A DNA stretch of 64,000 bases from Sulfuritalea sp. (GCA_016716965.1 JADJUP010000011.1:1-64000), one strand, 5' to 3'. Counted from the stretch's first letter, positions 1-10,222 are shown. Numbers and translations are program-made. Notes: generated by a model not told the origin, from the sequence alone.

Positions 1-90
1 ACTTTCACGACGGCGACAAGGCGGGAACGCTCGGGCCGGGGTTGGTCAGCGTGATCTGGCCATTCGCCCGCCGGGACGTAAAGCCTCCTG

Positions 91-109
91 CCGGGGAGCA
101 GATCCCCGG
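91..109 (-). terminator. hairpin downstream of tctA
   Basis: A perfect 7-bp inverted repeat (CCGGGGA and TCCCCGG) with a 5-nt loop lies just past the tctA stop. Only a short T-run follows on the minus strand, so termination is likely but not certain. I see no supportable gene in bases 1-90. Confidence 0.4.
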
Positions 110-122
110 TTCGGCGGGTGGC

Positions 123-1634
123 CTACGCCGCCGCCGCCGCGGCCTTGCGCTGCCGGTACTTCTTGACCAGGCCGGGCAGGGTCGCCCAGATGATGAACGC
201 GACCGACATGCCGAGGATGGTGGCGCTGATCGGCCGCTGCACGAAGATCGCCACGTTGTTGTCGTAGTTGGCCAGCGAGGTCAGGAAGTAGCGCTCGGCC
301 AGCGGCCCGAGGATCACGCCGAGGATCAGCGGCGCCGCCGGGAAGTTGTAGCGCTTCATCAGGTAGCCGATGACGCCGAAGGCCATGCAGACGTAGACGT
401 CGAAGATGTTGTTGCGCACGCCGTAGGCGCCGAGCACGCTGAGCACGACGATGAAGCCGCTGAGGATCGCCGGCGGCACTTTCATGAAATGCGAAAAGCC
501 GCGCGCAATCACCACGCCGGCAAGGATCATCACGATGTTGGCGAGCAGCATGGCGGCGAAGATCGCATAGACCAGGTCGGTCTGGGTGCTGAACAGCAGC
601 GGCCCCGGAGTCACGCCCTTGAGCACCAGGGCGGCCATCATGATCGCCGTGGCCGCGCTGCCCGGGATGCCCAGCGTCAGCAGGGGAATCATCGCGGCGC
701 CGGTGGTGGCGTTCTTGGCCGCTTCGGGCGCGGTCAGCGCATCCGGCACGCCGGTGCCGAATTCGTCGCCGCGCGGCGATGCCTGCTTTTCCACGCCGTA
801 GGCGATGACCGCGCCGACCGTGGCGCCGGCGCCGGGAATCATGCCGATCATGCTGCCGATCGCCGTGCCGCGCACGACGGAGCCGCGCAAGGCCCACATT
901 TCGGAGAACTTGGGACGCTCGAAGCGGATCTTGCCCATGACCTTGGTCGCCGACTCCGACTTGGCCAGCATTTCGACCACTTCGCCGAGCGCGAACAGGC
1001 CGATCATCACCACGACGAAATTGATTCCGCTCTGGGCATTGGTGACGCCGAAGGTCAGGCGCGGGATGCCGTACAGCGGATCGACGCCGACCGAGCCGAT
1101 CGCCATGCCGATGAAGAGCGAGAGGAAGCTGATCCACGGCGCCGACTTGGCCACCGCGATGATGCTGACCAGGCCGAGGAAGGTTGCCGCAAAAAACTCC
1201 GGCTGGTCGAAGCGCAGGGCGAACTTGGCGAACGGCGGCGCGGCGAAGGTGAGCAGCAGGGCGCTGACGATGCCGCCGGTGGCCGAGGCGGCGATCGCAA
1301 TGGTCAGCGCCTTTCCCGACTTGCCCTGCTTGGTCATCGGATAGCCGTCCCAGCAGGCGGGCAGCGACGCCGGGGTGCCGGGAATGTTGATCAGGATGGC
1401 CGAGATCGAGCCGCCGAACACCCCGCCGGCATAGATGCCGCCGAGGAAGGCCATCGAGTCGAGCGGCGACATCATGTAGGTGAAGGGCAGCGCCATCGCC
1501 ATGGCATTGACGAAGGAGATGCCGGGCAGCGCGCCGGCGATCACGCCGACCGCCAGCCCGATCACGATCATCATGAAGTGGCTGGGCTGCAGTACCGTGC
1601 CCAGGCCGGTGGCGAGTAGGGAAAACGCTTCCAT
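123..1634 (-). CDS. tctA: tripartite tricarboxylate transporter, large membrane subunit TctA
   Basis: This 503-residue protein is the large membrane subunit of a TctABC-type secondary importer in the inner membrane. It is hydrophobic throughout, with about eleven membrane segments. It carries the family's glycine-rich N-terminal signature (GALPGISFVNAMAMALPFTY) and a second conserved stretch, MIPGAGATVGAVIAYG. The start is the ATG at 1634, which begins MEAFSLLATGLG; the upstream extension of the open frame runs through tctB and is spurious. The gene follows tctB by 11 bp and is last in the run tctC-tctB-tctA. The linked genes for sulfoacetate breakdown suggest that the substrate is sulfoacetate or a related C2 sulfonate. 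That is inference, since the family also carries citrate, tartrate and aromatic acids. Confidence 0.93.
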   Translation of the reverse strand: MEAFSLLATGLGTVLQPSHFMMIVIGLAVGVIAGALPGISFVNAMAMALPFTYMMSPLDSMAFLGGIYAGGVFGGSISAILINIPGTPASLPACWDGYPMTKQGKSGKALTIAIAASATGGIVSALLLTFAAPPFAKFALRFDQPEFFAATFLGLVSIIAVAKSAPWISFLSLFIGMAIGSVGVDPLYGIPRLTFGVTNAQSGINFVVVMIGLFALGEVVEMLAKSESATKVMGKIRFERPKFSEMWALRGSVVRGTAIGSMIGMIPGAGATVGAVIAYGVEKQASPRGDEFGTGVPDALTAPEAAKNATTGAAMIPLLTLGIPGSAATAIMMAALVLKGVTPGPLLFSTQTDLVYAIFAAMLLANIVMILAGVVIARGFSHFMKVPPAILSGFIVVLSVLGAYGVRNNIFDVYVCMAFGVIGYLMKRYNFPAAPLILGVILGPLAERYFLTSLANYDNNVAIFVQRPISATILGMSVAFIIWATLPGLVKKYRQRKAAAAAA

Positions 1635-1645
1635 CGCGGAGGTTC

Positions 1646-2221
1646 CTAGTAAATGCCGAGCAGGCGAAACAGCGCGATGGTGAAGTCGCCGAATGCCCCC
1701 TGGCCGCGGTCCAGCGGCATCAGTGCCAGCTTGACGAAGACGTAGAGCAGGACCAGGGTGCCGATGAGCGTTACGGAAAGGAGTTGCACGGGCTTGCGGA
1801 TGCCGCCGACGAGGAACCACAGCAGCAGGAACGTCACTGTCGCGGCAGTGAAGCCCATCAGGGGGATCACGAAGGCATACACCATCGCCAGCGAGAGCCC
1901 GAGGACGATGGGCAGCAGCGGCAGTTCGTCGACGTCCTTTTCGAAGCCGACGTCGCCGAATTCGAGCGCCTCCTCGGCGGCGCTCGGTGGTCGTGGCAGG
2001 ACGTTGAAGGCCTTCCAGCCCTCGTCGATGGCCCAGCCCAGCGCGCACAGCCCGACGCCGGCCAGCATCAGCTTCGGCCAGGTCAGCGGCGTGGCCAGGC
2101 CGCGCGCCATGTTCTGCACCATCTGCGGATCGTCGACGATGGTGTGGCCCAGGACCAGGGCGATCAAGGCCACCAGCTCGGCGAAGACGGCATGGATCAG
2201 ATGCTGGCGGTTATAGATCAT
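1646..2221 (-). CDS. tctB: tripartite tricarboxylate transporter, small membrane subunit TctB
   Basis: This 191-residue protein has four hydrophobic segments, the usual layout of TctB, the small integral-membrane partner of TctA. A charged, acidic loop at roughly residues 75-100 separates the first pair of segments from the last pair. It lies between tctC (37 bp upstream) and tctA (11 bp downstream) on the same strand, which fits one transcript. TctB sequences are poorly conserved, so the call rests on topology, length and position in the operon as much as on sequence. Confidence 0.88.
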   Translation of the reverse strand: MIYNRQHLIHAVFAELVALIALVLGHTIVDDPQMVQNMARGLATPLTWPKLMLAGVGLCALGWAIDEGWKAFNVLPRPPSAAEEALEFGDVGFEKDVDELPLLPIVLGLSLAMVYAFVIPLMGFTAATVTFLLLWFLVGGIRKPVQLLSVTLIGTLVLLYVFVKLALMPLDRGQGAFGDFTIALFRLLGIY

Positions 2222-2258
2222 CCTGGTTTCCTGATGGGCACGATGCCTGGTGGCCGGA

Positions 2259-3227
2259 TTACTTCTTCATGGCTTTCAGGTAGTTCTGCGTGGTGGCGTA
2301 GAACGCCTTGACGTAGGCACTGCCTTCGGCCGGGGTGTAGCGCTTGGTCACGCAGGTATAGGTCTCGGCACAGAACTTCTTCCATTCGGCGCTATCCATG
2401 ACCGTATTCACCGCCGCCGCCAGTGCATCGACGCGTTCCTTCGGCGTCTTCGCCGGGACCGCGATGGTGCGGAAGTTCGGCAGGTCGCTGATGTTGAAGC
2501 CCAGCTCCTTCGAGCTCGGCACGTCGGGGAAGGAAGCATGCCGCTCGTCGTCGAACACCACCAGCGGCCGCAACTGCTTGCCGGTGATGAACTGGGCGAC
2601 GTCGCCGGGCTCTTCGTAGATGGCATCGGTGTGCTTGCCCAGCGGCGAGGCGTAGCGCTCCGCGGGCTTGGCGAAGGGCACGTTGGTCATCTTGTAGCCC
2701 TGGGAGGTCAGGTACATCAGGGTGATGTCGTCCTGCGTGCCGTAGCCGGAGGTGGCCACTTTCAGCGCGCCGGGATTCGTCTTGGTGTGGTTGAGCAGGT
2801 CCTTGAAGGTCTTGAACGGGCTGTCCGTCGGCACGAACAGCATCGACGGCGAATTCTGGGTAACGGCCACCACGGTGAAATCATCGGGCTTGGCGGTACC
2901 CAGTCCGGCCGCCCAGGAGGACACGCTGAGCGCGATCATGGTGGCAACCGTGTAGCCGTCGGCCGGGTTGGTCGTCAGCTTGGTGAGGCCGGCGTTGCCG
3001 GAAGCGCCGGCGATGTTCGATACCGGCAGCGGCACCTTGAGCACCGGTTCGAGCAACTGGGACATCTTGCGGCCCATGGCATCGGCGCCGCCGCCGGGAC
3101 CGAAGGTGACGATGATCTCGATCGGACGCGATGGATACTTTTCCTGGGCCTGAACCGCGCCGGCCAGGCTGCTCGCAATCACGGCGCCGACGAGGGCGTT
3201 CTTGGCGATGCTGGGAATGGTCTTCAT
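2259..3227 (-). CDS. tctC: periplasmic solute-binding protein TctC/Bug family
   Basis: This 322-residue protein starts with a signal peptide: a basic N-terminus, a hydrophobic stretch and an Ala-rich cleavage site near residue 27. The mature protein begins with the Bug/TctC hallmark YPSRPIEIIVTFGPGGGAD. Bug proteins are periplasmic binding proteins that capture organic acids and hand them to TctAB. It is first in the tctC-tctB-tctA run and lies about 80 bp downstream of the acyl-CoA ligase gene. Because the ligase and dehydrogenase look like a sulfoacetate pathway, sulfoacetate is the most likely ligand. The ligand cannot be read from the sequence. Confidence 0.92.
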   Translation of the reverse strand: MKTIPSIAKNALVGAVIASSLAGAVQAQEKYPSRPIEIIVTFGPGGGADAMGRKMSQLLEPVLKVPLPVSNIAGASGNAGLTKLTTNPADGYTVATMIALSVSSWAAGLGTAKPDDFTVVAVTQNSPSMLFVPTDSPFKTFKDLLNHTKTNPGALKVATSGYGTQDDITLMYLTSQGYKMTNVPFAKPAERYASPLGKHTDAIYEEPGDVAQFITGKQLRPLVVFDDERHASFPDVPSSKELGFNISDLPNFRTIAVPAKTPKERVDALAAAVNTVMDSAEWKKFCAETYTCVTKRYTPAEGSAYVKAFYATTQNYLKAMKK

Positions 3228-3309
3228 GCTGGTCTTCCTCCTGTATGTGGTCTGCCTGCGACCTGATTATGGGGAACGCGCAAGGCGCTCCGTTACCGAC
3301 TAACGCTGT

Positions 3310-4893
3310 TTATCGACTGGCGGCCTGCGTTGCCGGAGCCAGCAGCTCCAGCAGCTTCAGCCGTTGTACCTTGCCCGAGGGGCCCTTCGGCAATTCCTGG
3401 ACGAAGCGGAACTGTCGCGGCGTCTTGTAGTTGCCCAAGGCGCCTTCGCAGTATTTCCGCAACTCCTCTTCGGTGCAAGCCTGGTCCGGTTTGAGCACCA
3501 CGCAGGCCATGATTTCCTGGCCGTAGTTGTCGTCGGGAATGCCGACCGCGGCGGCTTCGAGCAGGGCGGGATGCTTGAGCAGGGCTTCGTCGATTTCGCG
3601 CGGAGCGATGTTCTCGCCGCCCTTGATGATCAGTTCCTTCAGACGGCCGGTGACGAAGACGAAGCCGTCCTCGTCGAGATAGCCGAGATCGCCGGTATGC
3701 AGCCAGCCGTCCGCGGTGATGTTCTTCGCGGTTTCTTCGGGGTTCTTGTAGTAGCACTGCATGACGTTGTCGCCGCGAACCATGATCTCGCCGGTCTGGC
3801 AGGCGGCGAGGGGATTGCCCGCGGCGTCGATGATCATCGCCTCGTTGCCCCAGGCCTGGCCGGGACTGCCGATCTTGCGCCGCGCCGGATCGAGCGGATT
3901 GGTAAAGCAGGGCGCCGCGGTTTCGGTCAGGCCCATGGTCTCGATGATGCCGATGCCGAACTTGTCCTCGAAGGCGCGGTGATGGCTGGGCGCCAGCGGC
4001 GCCGAGGCGGAACGACAGAAGCGCACCGCGGAAGTGTCGAGGCCCTTGTCCTTCGGCGTCGCGCCGTTGAGCAGGTAGGCGATGATGGTCGGCACCACGT
4101 TGATCCAGGTGCAGCGCTGGGCGGCGACGGTCTCCCAGAAGGTCGAGGCGCTGAAGCGCTGCGGCAGCACCAGGCTGCCGCCGTGCACCAGCGGCGCGGT
4201 GGCCGTGACGATCTGCGCGTTGATGTGATACAGCGGCAGTACCGCCATGACGCGGTCGGCCGCGGTCAGTTCATGGGCGCGGGAGACATACTCGCCGCCG
4301 GCGACCACCGAGCGATGGGTCAGCACGACGCCCTTCGGCTTGCCCGTGGTGCCCGAGGTGTACATCAGCAGCGCCGCAGCATCCTCGTCGAGCGGCGGCA
4401 GGCCAGACCCGGTTTCTGCCCCCTCGATGAATTCCTCGACATCCGGATGGCAGACCACGACCTCGATCTGGCGGGAAATGCCGGCCAGCGCTTCGTTGAG
4501 GCGCCCGAGCTGGTCCGGCGAGACGAAGACCAGCCTGGCGTCGCAGTGCTCGAGTACGTAGGCGAGCTGGCTGGCCTGGGCCAGGAGGTTGATCGGCGTG
4601 GCGCAGAAGCCGCCGTACATGATGCCGACGAACAGGCGGCAGGTCTGGTAGCCGTTCGGCATCAGCAGGGCAACCTTGTCGCCGGGCGCCATGCCGCGCG
4701 CGAGCAGGCTGTGCGTGAGGCGGCGCGAGGCGCTTTGCAGGGCGCCGAAGCTCATGCGGCGGCCGGTTTCGGGAGCAATCAGGTAGGTCGCCGCGGGGCG
4801 GTGGGCGGCCTGGTGGTCAACATGGGCGCGGATGGTTCTTTGCATGGCGGCTGGGGCTGTGTCGGGATTGGGCAGCGCGCGCCTAGGCACCAT
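3310..4893 (-). CDS. sauT: acyl-CoA ligase, probable sulfoacetate-CoA ligase (SauT-like)
   Basis: This is an ANL-superfamily AMP-forming ligase of up to 527 residues. It has the ATP-binding loop YTSGTTGKPKG near residue 180, the adenylate motif GLTE, the hinge region GRLKELIIKGGENIAPREIDE and the C-terminal catalytic lysine in PSGKVQ. Together with the adjacent acylating aldehyde dehydrogenase and Xsc it matches the known sulfoacetate route, in which SauT makes sulfoacetyl-CoA. The open frame starts at 4893 and overlaps the end of sauS by 11 bp. A second ATG at 4845 (MQRTIRAHVD) gives a more usual N-terminus, and neither start has a strong ribosome binding site. Ligase specificity is inferred from context; an oxalate- or malonate-type CoA ligase is the main alternative. 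Confidence 0.78.
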   Translation of the reverse strand: MVPRRALPNPDTAPAAMQRTIRAHVDHQAAHRPAATYLIAPETGRRMSFGALQSASRRLTHSLLARGMAPGDKVALLMPNGYQTCRLFVGIMYGGFCATPINLLAQASQLAYVLEHCDARLVFVSPDQLGRLNEALAGISRQIEVVVCHPDVEEFIEGAETGSGLPPLDEDAAALLMYTSGTTGKPKGVVLTHRSVVAGGEYVSRAHELTAADRVMAVLPLYHINAQIVTATAPLVHGGSLVLPQRFSASTFWETVAAQRCTWINVVPTIIAYLLNGATPKDKGLDTSAVRFCRSASAPLAPSHHRAFEDKFGIGIIETMGLTETAAPCFTNPLDPARRKIGSPGQAWGNEAMIIDAAGNPLAACQTGEIMVRGDNVMQCYYKNPEETAKNITADGWLHTGDLGYLDEDGFVFVTGRLKELIIKGGENIAPREIDEALLKHPALLEAAAVGIPDDNYGQEIMACVVLKPDQACTEEELRKYCEGALGNYKTPRQFRFVQELPKGPSGKVQRLKLLELLAPATQAASR

Positions 4894-6313
4894 GCCGCCG
4901 CAGGTAGTCGCCGAAGATTTCCTCGTCGGTCGGCATGCGCGGCGCGATCTTGCGCGCGATGCGCGTGGTGTTCATGTACTGGCGGTAGGTCATGTTGTCG
5001 GAGAAGTTGTTGCCGCCCCAGGTGCCGCAGCCCATCGACAGCGAAAACGGCAGGCCGTTGTCGAAGGCGCCGCCGGTGGCGAAGCAATGCGCCTGGTTCA
5101 CGATGACGCGGCTGACCGGCAGTTCCAGGCCCAGGCGCAGGATGTGCGCGTCGTCGCCGGAGTGGATGCCGACCGAGTGGCCGGCGCCCTGGAAGGCATA
5201 GATGTCACTGACGATGCGGCAGGCATGGTCGAAGTCGCTGGCCCGATACACGGTGAGCACCGGCGACAGCTTTTCGCCGGAGAACGGAAAGGCCGGACCG
5301 GCGCCGGTTTCCTCGACCATCAGGAAGGCGGCGCGCCGGAATCGCTCATCGTTCAGGCCGGCCAGTTCGGCGACCCTGTCCGCCTTCTGCGCGGTGACCG
5401 CGCTCGACAGCTTGCCCTGCGGCCACATTGCGGCCTGCAGCCGGGCCTTTTCTTCAGCGTTCAGCATGACGCCGCCGACGGCCTGCAGTGCGGCGATGGC
5501 GTCCGCATACACCTTATCGAGAATGATGGCGCTGTTCTCCGACGAGCAGCTGGTGGCATTGTCGAAGGTCTTCGAGGCGGCGATGGCGGCGGCGGCGGCA
5601 TCGAGGTCGGCGCCGACATCGACGATCGACGCGACATTGCCGGCGCCGACGCCGAAGGCCGGCGTGCCGCAGGTCGCCGCGGCGCGGATGTTGTTCTGCG
5701 AACCCGTCGCCACCACCAGGTCGGCCTGCTTCATCAGCGCCTGGGTGGATTCCTTGGTGATCGGCGCCGGCAGGTACTGCACCAGGTCGAGCGGCAAGCC
5801 GAGCTTGCGCAATTCGGCATGGACGTAGCCGACCAGCGCGGCGCAAGTGGACAAGCCCTTGGGCGAAGGCGCGACGATCACCGCGTTGCGGCACTTGAGG
5901 GCATTGATGATCTTGTTGGCCGGGGTTGCCCCCGGATTGGTCGAGGGCGTGATGGCGACCACGACACCGACCGGGCGGGCAATTTCGACGATGCCGAGTT
6001 CAGGGTGTTCGGCGATGACGCCTACCGTTTTGACGCCCTTGAGATCGCGCAGCAGGCCGAGCGTCTTGCGGTAGTTCTTCTTGAACTTGTCCTCGACGTT
6101 GCCCAGGCCGGTGTCGCGCACCGCCATTTCGGCCAGCGCCAGGTTGCGCGCCGGTTCCATGATCGCCCAGCCGACGGCAAGCACGGCGTCATCGACCTGC
6201 GCCTGGTCGCACTGTTCGAATGCACGCTGGGCAACACGGGCGCGGGCGATCAGCCCGGCGACAAGGTCTTTGGTCGCAGAAGGTGTTTCCTCAACCGCCG
6301 GGGAACTTGCCAC
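4883..6313 (-). CDS. sauS: acylating aldehyde dehydrogenase, probable sulfoacetaldehyde dehydrogenase (SauS-like)
   Basis: This 476-residue CoA-dependent aldehyde dehydrogenase resembles the N-terminal half of AdhE and the sulfoacetaldehyde dehydrogenases. The catalytic cysteine is Cys256 in NATSCSSEN, and the nucleotide-binding region includes PVGVVVAITPSTNP. In the proposed pathway it reduces sulfoacetyl-CoA to sulfoacetaldehyde with NAD(P)H. The start is a GTG at 6313, supported by a GGAGG ribosome binding site eight bases upstream; the next in-frame ATG would remove about 50 conserved residues. It is the first gene of the operon and diverges from the iclR gene at 6527. Acylating dehydrogenases for acetaldehyde or propionaldehyde are the fallback if the cluster does not handle sulfoacetate. 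Confidence 0.82.
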   Translation of the reverse strand: MASSPAVEETPSATKDLVAGLIARARVAQRAFEQCDQAQVDDAVLAVGWAIMEPARNLALAEMAVRDTGLGNVEDKFKKNYRKTLGLLRDLKGVKTVGVIAEHPELGIVEIARPVGVVVAITPSTNPGATPANKIINALKCRNAVIVAPSPKGLSTCAALVGYVHAELRKLGLPLDLVQYLPAPITKESTQALMKQADLVVATGSQNNIRAAATCGTPAFGVGAGNVASIVDVGADLDAAAAAIAASKTFDNATSCSSENSAIILDKVYADAIAALQAVGGVMLNAEEKARLQAAMWPQGKLSSAVTAQKADRVAELAGLNDERFRRAAFLMVEETGAGPAFPFSGEKLSPVLTVYRASDFDHACRIVSDIYAFQGAGHSVGIHSGDDAHILRLGLELPVSRVIVNQAHCFATGGAFDNGLPFSLSMGCGTWGGNNFSDNMTYRQYMNTTRIARKIAPRMPTDEEIFGDYLRRHGA

Positions 6314-6335
6314 GTCACGCCTCCAGATGTCCGTC

Positions 6336-6352
6336 GATTCCGCCTTGGAATC
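6336..6352. promoter_or_regulatory. inverted repeat, candidate IclR operator
   Basis: GATTCC and GGAATC form a perfect 6-5-6 palindrome in the sauS leader, downstream of the predicted sauS promoter. IclR-family operators are often short palindromes with GGAA/TTCC half-sites, so this is a candidate site for the adjacent IclR protein. Confidence 0.35.
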
Positions 6353-6393
6353 ATATTTATCAGAAAATGAAAACTTTGATTTCGTTTTTTGTG

Positions 6394-6423
6394 ACTGTAG
6401 GGTAGCTTGTGGGTTCTTGTCAA
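6394..6423 (-). promoter_or_regulatory. candidate sigma-70 promoter for sauS-sauT-tctCBA
   Basis: On the minus strand TTGACA (6423-6418) and TACAGT (6399-6394) are separated by 18 bp. The -35 is perfect and the -10 matches at four of six positions. It points into sauS, about 80 bp from its start. Confidence 0.45.
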
Positions 6424-6440
6424 TTCAATTCTTGAAAAGT

Positions 6441-6455
6441 GGAATTTTTTATTCC
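6441..6455. promoter_or_regulatory. GGAAT-N5-ATTCC palindrome, candidate operator
   Basis: A 15-bp palindrome with GGAAT/ATTCC half-sites lies between sauS and the divergent iclR gene, just upstream of the predicted sauS -35. It shares half-sites with the palindrome at 6336. It is a plausible IclR binding site. Confidence 0.35.
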
Positions 6456-6526
6456 GGTAAACAGATTATCTGTATCCCAAAACCTCGCTTCGTGTATCCT
6501 CATCATCATCCCGAGCCACTATCGCC

Positions 6527-7300
6527 ATGAACGATACGAACCCATCTTCTGCCGCCGCACTGCGTGCCTTCGCGATCATGGAACTCGTCGCCCGCTCGGA
6601 CCGTCCGGTGCAACTGGCCGAGATCGTCGAACAGTCCGGCCTGCCCGGCCCGACCGCGTTTCGCATCCTGTCGATGCTCGAAGGCGCAGGCCTGGTGCAA
6701 AGGGAACCCACCGGCAAGACCTATGGCGTCGGCCACCGTCTGGCGCGCTTCGGCGTCGATATCATGACGAACAACTCGGTGCGCGCCGAACGCCGCGCGA
6801 TCCTGCGCCGCGTGGTCGACGAGATCGGCGAGACCTGCAACCTGGCGATGTTCGGCGGCGACGCGATCATCTACATCGACCGCATTGAAACCGACTGGCC
6901 GCTGAAGGCCGAGCTCAAGCCCGGTTCGCGGGTACCCCTGCATTGCACCTCCAGCGGCAAGTTGTTCCTCAGCCAGATGCCCAAGGCGAAACGCCGGCGC
7001 ATGCTGGAATCGCTGGTATACAAGCGCTACACGGACAACACCATCACCGACATCGATCTGCTCGAAGCGCAGATCGAGCGCATCGCCGTCACCAGGGTCG
7101 GCACCAACAACGAGGAATTCCAGGCCGGAGTGATCGGAATCGCCGTGCCGGTCATGGACGCCAAGGCACGCATGATCGCCAGCGTGGCCCTGCAGGCGCC
7201 GGTGGCGCGGCTGTCGATCAGCCGCGCGCTGGAGTTCGTGCCCAGCCTGCAACGTGCCGCGGCGGACATGGCGACGACCTTCGACTCCGCCGATTCCTGA
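6527..7300 (+). CDS. IclR-family transcriptional regulator (sulfonate cluster, copy 1)
   Basis: This 257-residue protein has an N-terminal winged helix-turn-helix (about residues 8-68) and the IclR effector domain with the conserved GSRVPLHCTSSGKLFLS stretch. It diverges from sauS across a 213-bp AT-rich gap with two palindromes, so it probably controls the sauS-sauT-tctCBA operon. The effector may be sulfoacetate or a CoA ester, which is inference. It is related to but clearly different from the second IclR protein at 10223-11047. It is convergent with the CobT-like gene, with 11 bp between their stops. Confidence 0.9.
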   Translation: MNDTNPSSAAALRAFAIMELVARSDRPVQLAEIVEQSGLPGPTAFRILSMLEGAGLVQREPTGKTYGVGHRLARFGVDIMTNNSVRAERRAILRRVVDEIGETCNLAMFGGDAIIYIDRIETDWPLKAELKPGSRVPLHCTSSGKLFLSQMPKAKRRRMLESLVYKRYTDNTITDIDLLEAQIERIAVTRVGTNNEEFQAGVIGIAVPVMDAKARMIASVALQAPVARLSISRALEFVPSLQRAAADMATTFDSADS

Positions 7301-7311
7301 CGCGGATCCGG

Positions 7312-9003
7312 CTAGCGCTTGCGCAGCAAGGCGGCGATGTCCAGGAACAGCCGGTTGTCCAGCCCCTGCGAAAAGTCGGCGCTGACGCTACGGCGATAAA
7401 AGGGGCTCAGGTCGAGCCCGACCCCAAGACCGACGATTTCGACGCCGCCTTCGCGCTCGCGCCGCGCCACTACCTGCTGCAGATGGTTGTCGAGGTAGAA
7501 AGCGTCGTTGGCGAGACCCGTGGCGCTGTCCATCGGGCAACCGTCGGAGACCACCAGCAGGATGCGCCGTTCGGCAGCGCGCATCAGCAGGCGCTCGCAA
7601 GCCCAGTCGACGGCCTCGCCGTCGATGCCCTCGCGGAACAGGTCGGACTTCAGCAGCGCCGCGATGCCTGCGCGGGCGCGGCGCCAGTTGCGGGCCGCAT
7701 CCTTGAACACCAGATGGCAGACCTCGTTGAGCCGCCCCGGATGCGGCGGGCGGCCCGCGGCCTGCCATTCCTTCGCGGCGCGGCCGCCGTTCCAGGCGCC
7801 CGTGGTGAAGCCCAGCACTTCGCTATCCACGCCGGCCATGTCGAGCGCGCGCACCAGGATGTCGACCATGGTCGCCAAAGTTTCACTCAAACCCGTCATC
7901 GAACCCGAACAGTCGATCAGGATGCCGACCGCGCTGGTGGCGCGCGGCCGCAGGTGGTCCTGGCGGAACAGGCGGCGCTCGGCCGGCGAGCTGACCAGTT
8001 GCGCCAGGCGCCGGCCGTCGATGCGGCCGTCCTCCTCGTCGAAGCGCCAGCCGTCCTTTTCGGGCGTGGTCAGCACCGCGGCGAACACCCGCGCCAGGCG
8101 CGAGAAGTTGATGCCCTGCCGCGCCACGCGCGCATCGAGTCGCTCGCGGTATTCATTGAGCAATGCCTTGCGCACCAGCCCAACGGCATTCAGCTCGACA
8201 TCGAAGCGCGTGGTGAATACGCGATAGCCCGAATCGCCTGCATCAAAGGCCTTGCTCGTGCCGGAAGCGGCGACGGCGAAGGCCTCGGTTTCTTCCCGGT
8301 CGAAATCCAGCAGCAGGGCGAAGCCGCGCTTTGCTGCTTCCTGCGCCGATTCGGTGTCGTTGCCGCTGTCCTCGATCTCGGCCTGCACGCGTTCGCCGAC
8401 GATGCGCGCGATGGCCAGCGCATGCACCGCATACGCGTCCTGCTCGCGGCGGGTGCGGCGCAGGCCGGCCAGCGGCGTGCCGATCACCGGCGCGATGCCG
8501 GCGCGCGTGGTTTCGATCAGGTCCTCTTCCAGCACCGGCAGCGCATTCAGGCGCGACCAGCAGATCTGCGCCACGGTGTAGAGCAGGATGCCGAGGCTGC
8601 TGTCGGTCAGGCCCGATTCGTGGAAGGCGCGCGACCAGGCCTCGAAGCGCTGGCGCAGGTTGGCCGCCATGCCCGGCATCGCATCCGGCACCAGGGTCTC
8701 GACGCGCAACTGTTCCAGCAGCTCGAAGATCAGCCGCTCGACCGGGTCGGCCGGGCAATGGCGGCGATGCCGCTCGGCATCGCTGTGCAGCAGGCGCAGC
8801 GCCATGCCGTCGGCGGCGGCGCGGCAGGCGGCGAAGTCGTCATCCGCGGCATTGGTCTGCAGGTGCGGCGCGTACACCGGGACCACGCGCAGGCCGCGCT
8901 GCAGTCTATGCCCCGCGTAATGCAGCTCGCCGTCGCCGGTCATGGCGCGCAGCGTGGCGGCGCAGAGTTCCTCGACCTGTTGCTGCTGGCGGACGCTGCT
9001 CAT
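7312..9003 (-). CDS. CobT-like von Willebrand A domain protein
   Basis: This 563-residue protein resembles the CobT subunit of aerobic cobaltochelatase. Its N-terminal part holds the family stretch ADGMALRLLHSDAERHRRH. The C-terminal VWA domain carries the metal-ion-dependent adhesion site DCSGSM and the CobT-type end with SDGCPMDSAT. No cobN or other cobalamin gene is in the window, so the name need not mean cobalamin synthesis. CobS/CobT, NorQ/NorD and CbbQ/CbbO pairs are AAA+/VWA machines that load metals into enzymes or reactivate them. This pair sits between the two halves of a sulfonate pathway, so a maturation or activase role there is possible. The start is the ATG at 9003; a TTG two codons upstream is also open. 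Confidence 0.82.
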   Translation of the reverse strand: MSSVRQQQQVEELCAATLRAMTGDGELHYAGHRLQRGLRVVPVYAPHLQTNAADDDFAACRAAADGMALRLLHSDAERHRRHCPADPVERLIFELLEQLRVETLVPDAMPGMAANLRQRFEAWSRAFHESGLTDSSLGILLYTVAQICWSRLNALPVLEEDLIETTRAGIAPVIGTPLAGLRRTRREQDAYAVHALAIARIVGERVQAEIEDSGNDTESAQEAAKRGFALLLDFDREETEAFAVAASGTSKAFDAGDSGYRVFTTRFDVELNAVGLVRKALLNEYRERLDARVARQGINFSRLARVFAAVLTTPEKDGWRFDEEDGRIDGRRLAQLVSSPAERRLFRQDHLRPRATSAVGILIDCSGSMTGLSETLATMVDILVRALDMAGVDSEVLGFTTGAWNGGRAAKEWQAAGRPPHPGRLNEVCHLVFKDAARNWRRARAGIAALLKSDLFREGIDGEAVDWACERLLMRAAERRILLVVSDGCPMDSATGLANDAFYLDNHLQQVVARREREGGVEIVGLGVGLDLSPFYRRSVSADFSQGLDNRLFLDIAALLRKR

Positions 9004-9024
9004 CCACAAGGCCTCAGTGCATTC

Positions 9025-9157
9025 CGCAGATGACGCAGATTGCGCAGATTACGCAGAGAAAATAAACAAGCGGACTTTGCCTGGTGCTCACCCGGTCGTT
9101 GGTACGCCCGACCAGACAAGGCCCCGATCCATCTGCGCCAATCTGCGAAATCTGCGG
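9025..9157. repeat. inverted arrays of a 9-bp repeat
   Basis: Four head-to-tail copies of CGCAGATNN at 9025-9057 are followed, after about 75 bp, by three copies of the inverse ATCTGCGNN at 9131-9157. The arms could fold back on each other. The element fills the gap between the CobS-like and CobT-like genes and contains no coding signal. Confidence 0.75.
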
Positions 9158-9175
9158 ACCAAATGCTTTTCAAGC

Positions 9176-10222
<1,047 letters not shown>

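Noticed and set aside
1..90. Possible end of a gene at the left edge
   Set aside because: Short open stretches exist in more than one frame but none has recognisable sequence.
42..1619. Long plus-strand frame opposite tctA
   Set aside because: It is rich in Arg, His and Asp and is antisense to a clear tctA; this is a high-GC shadow.
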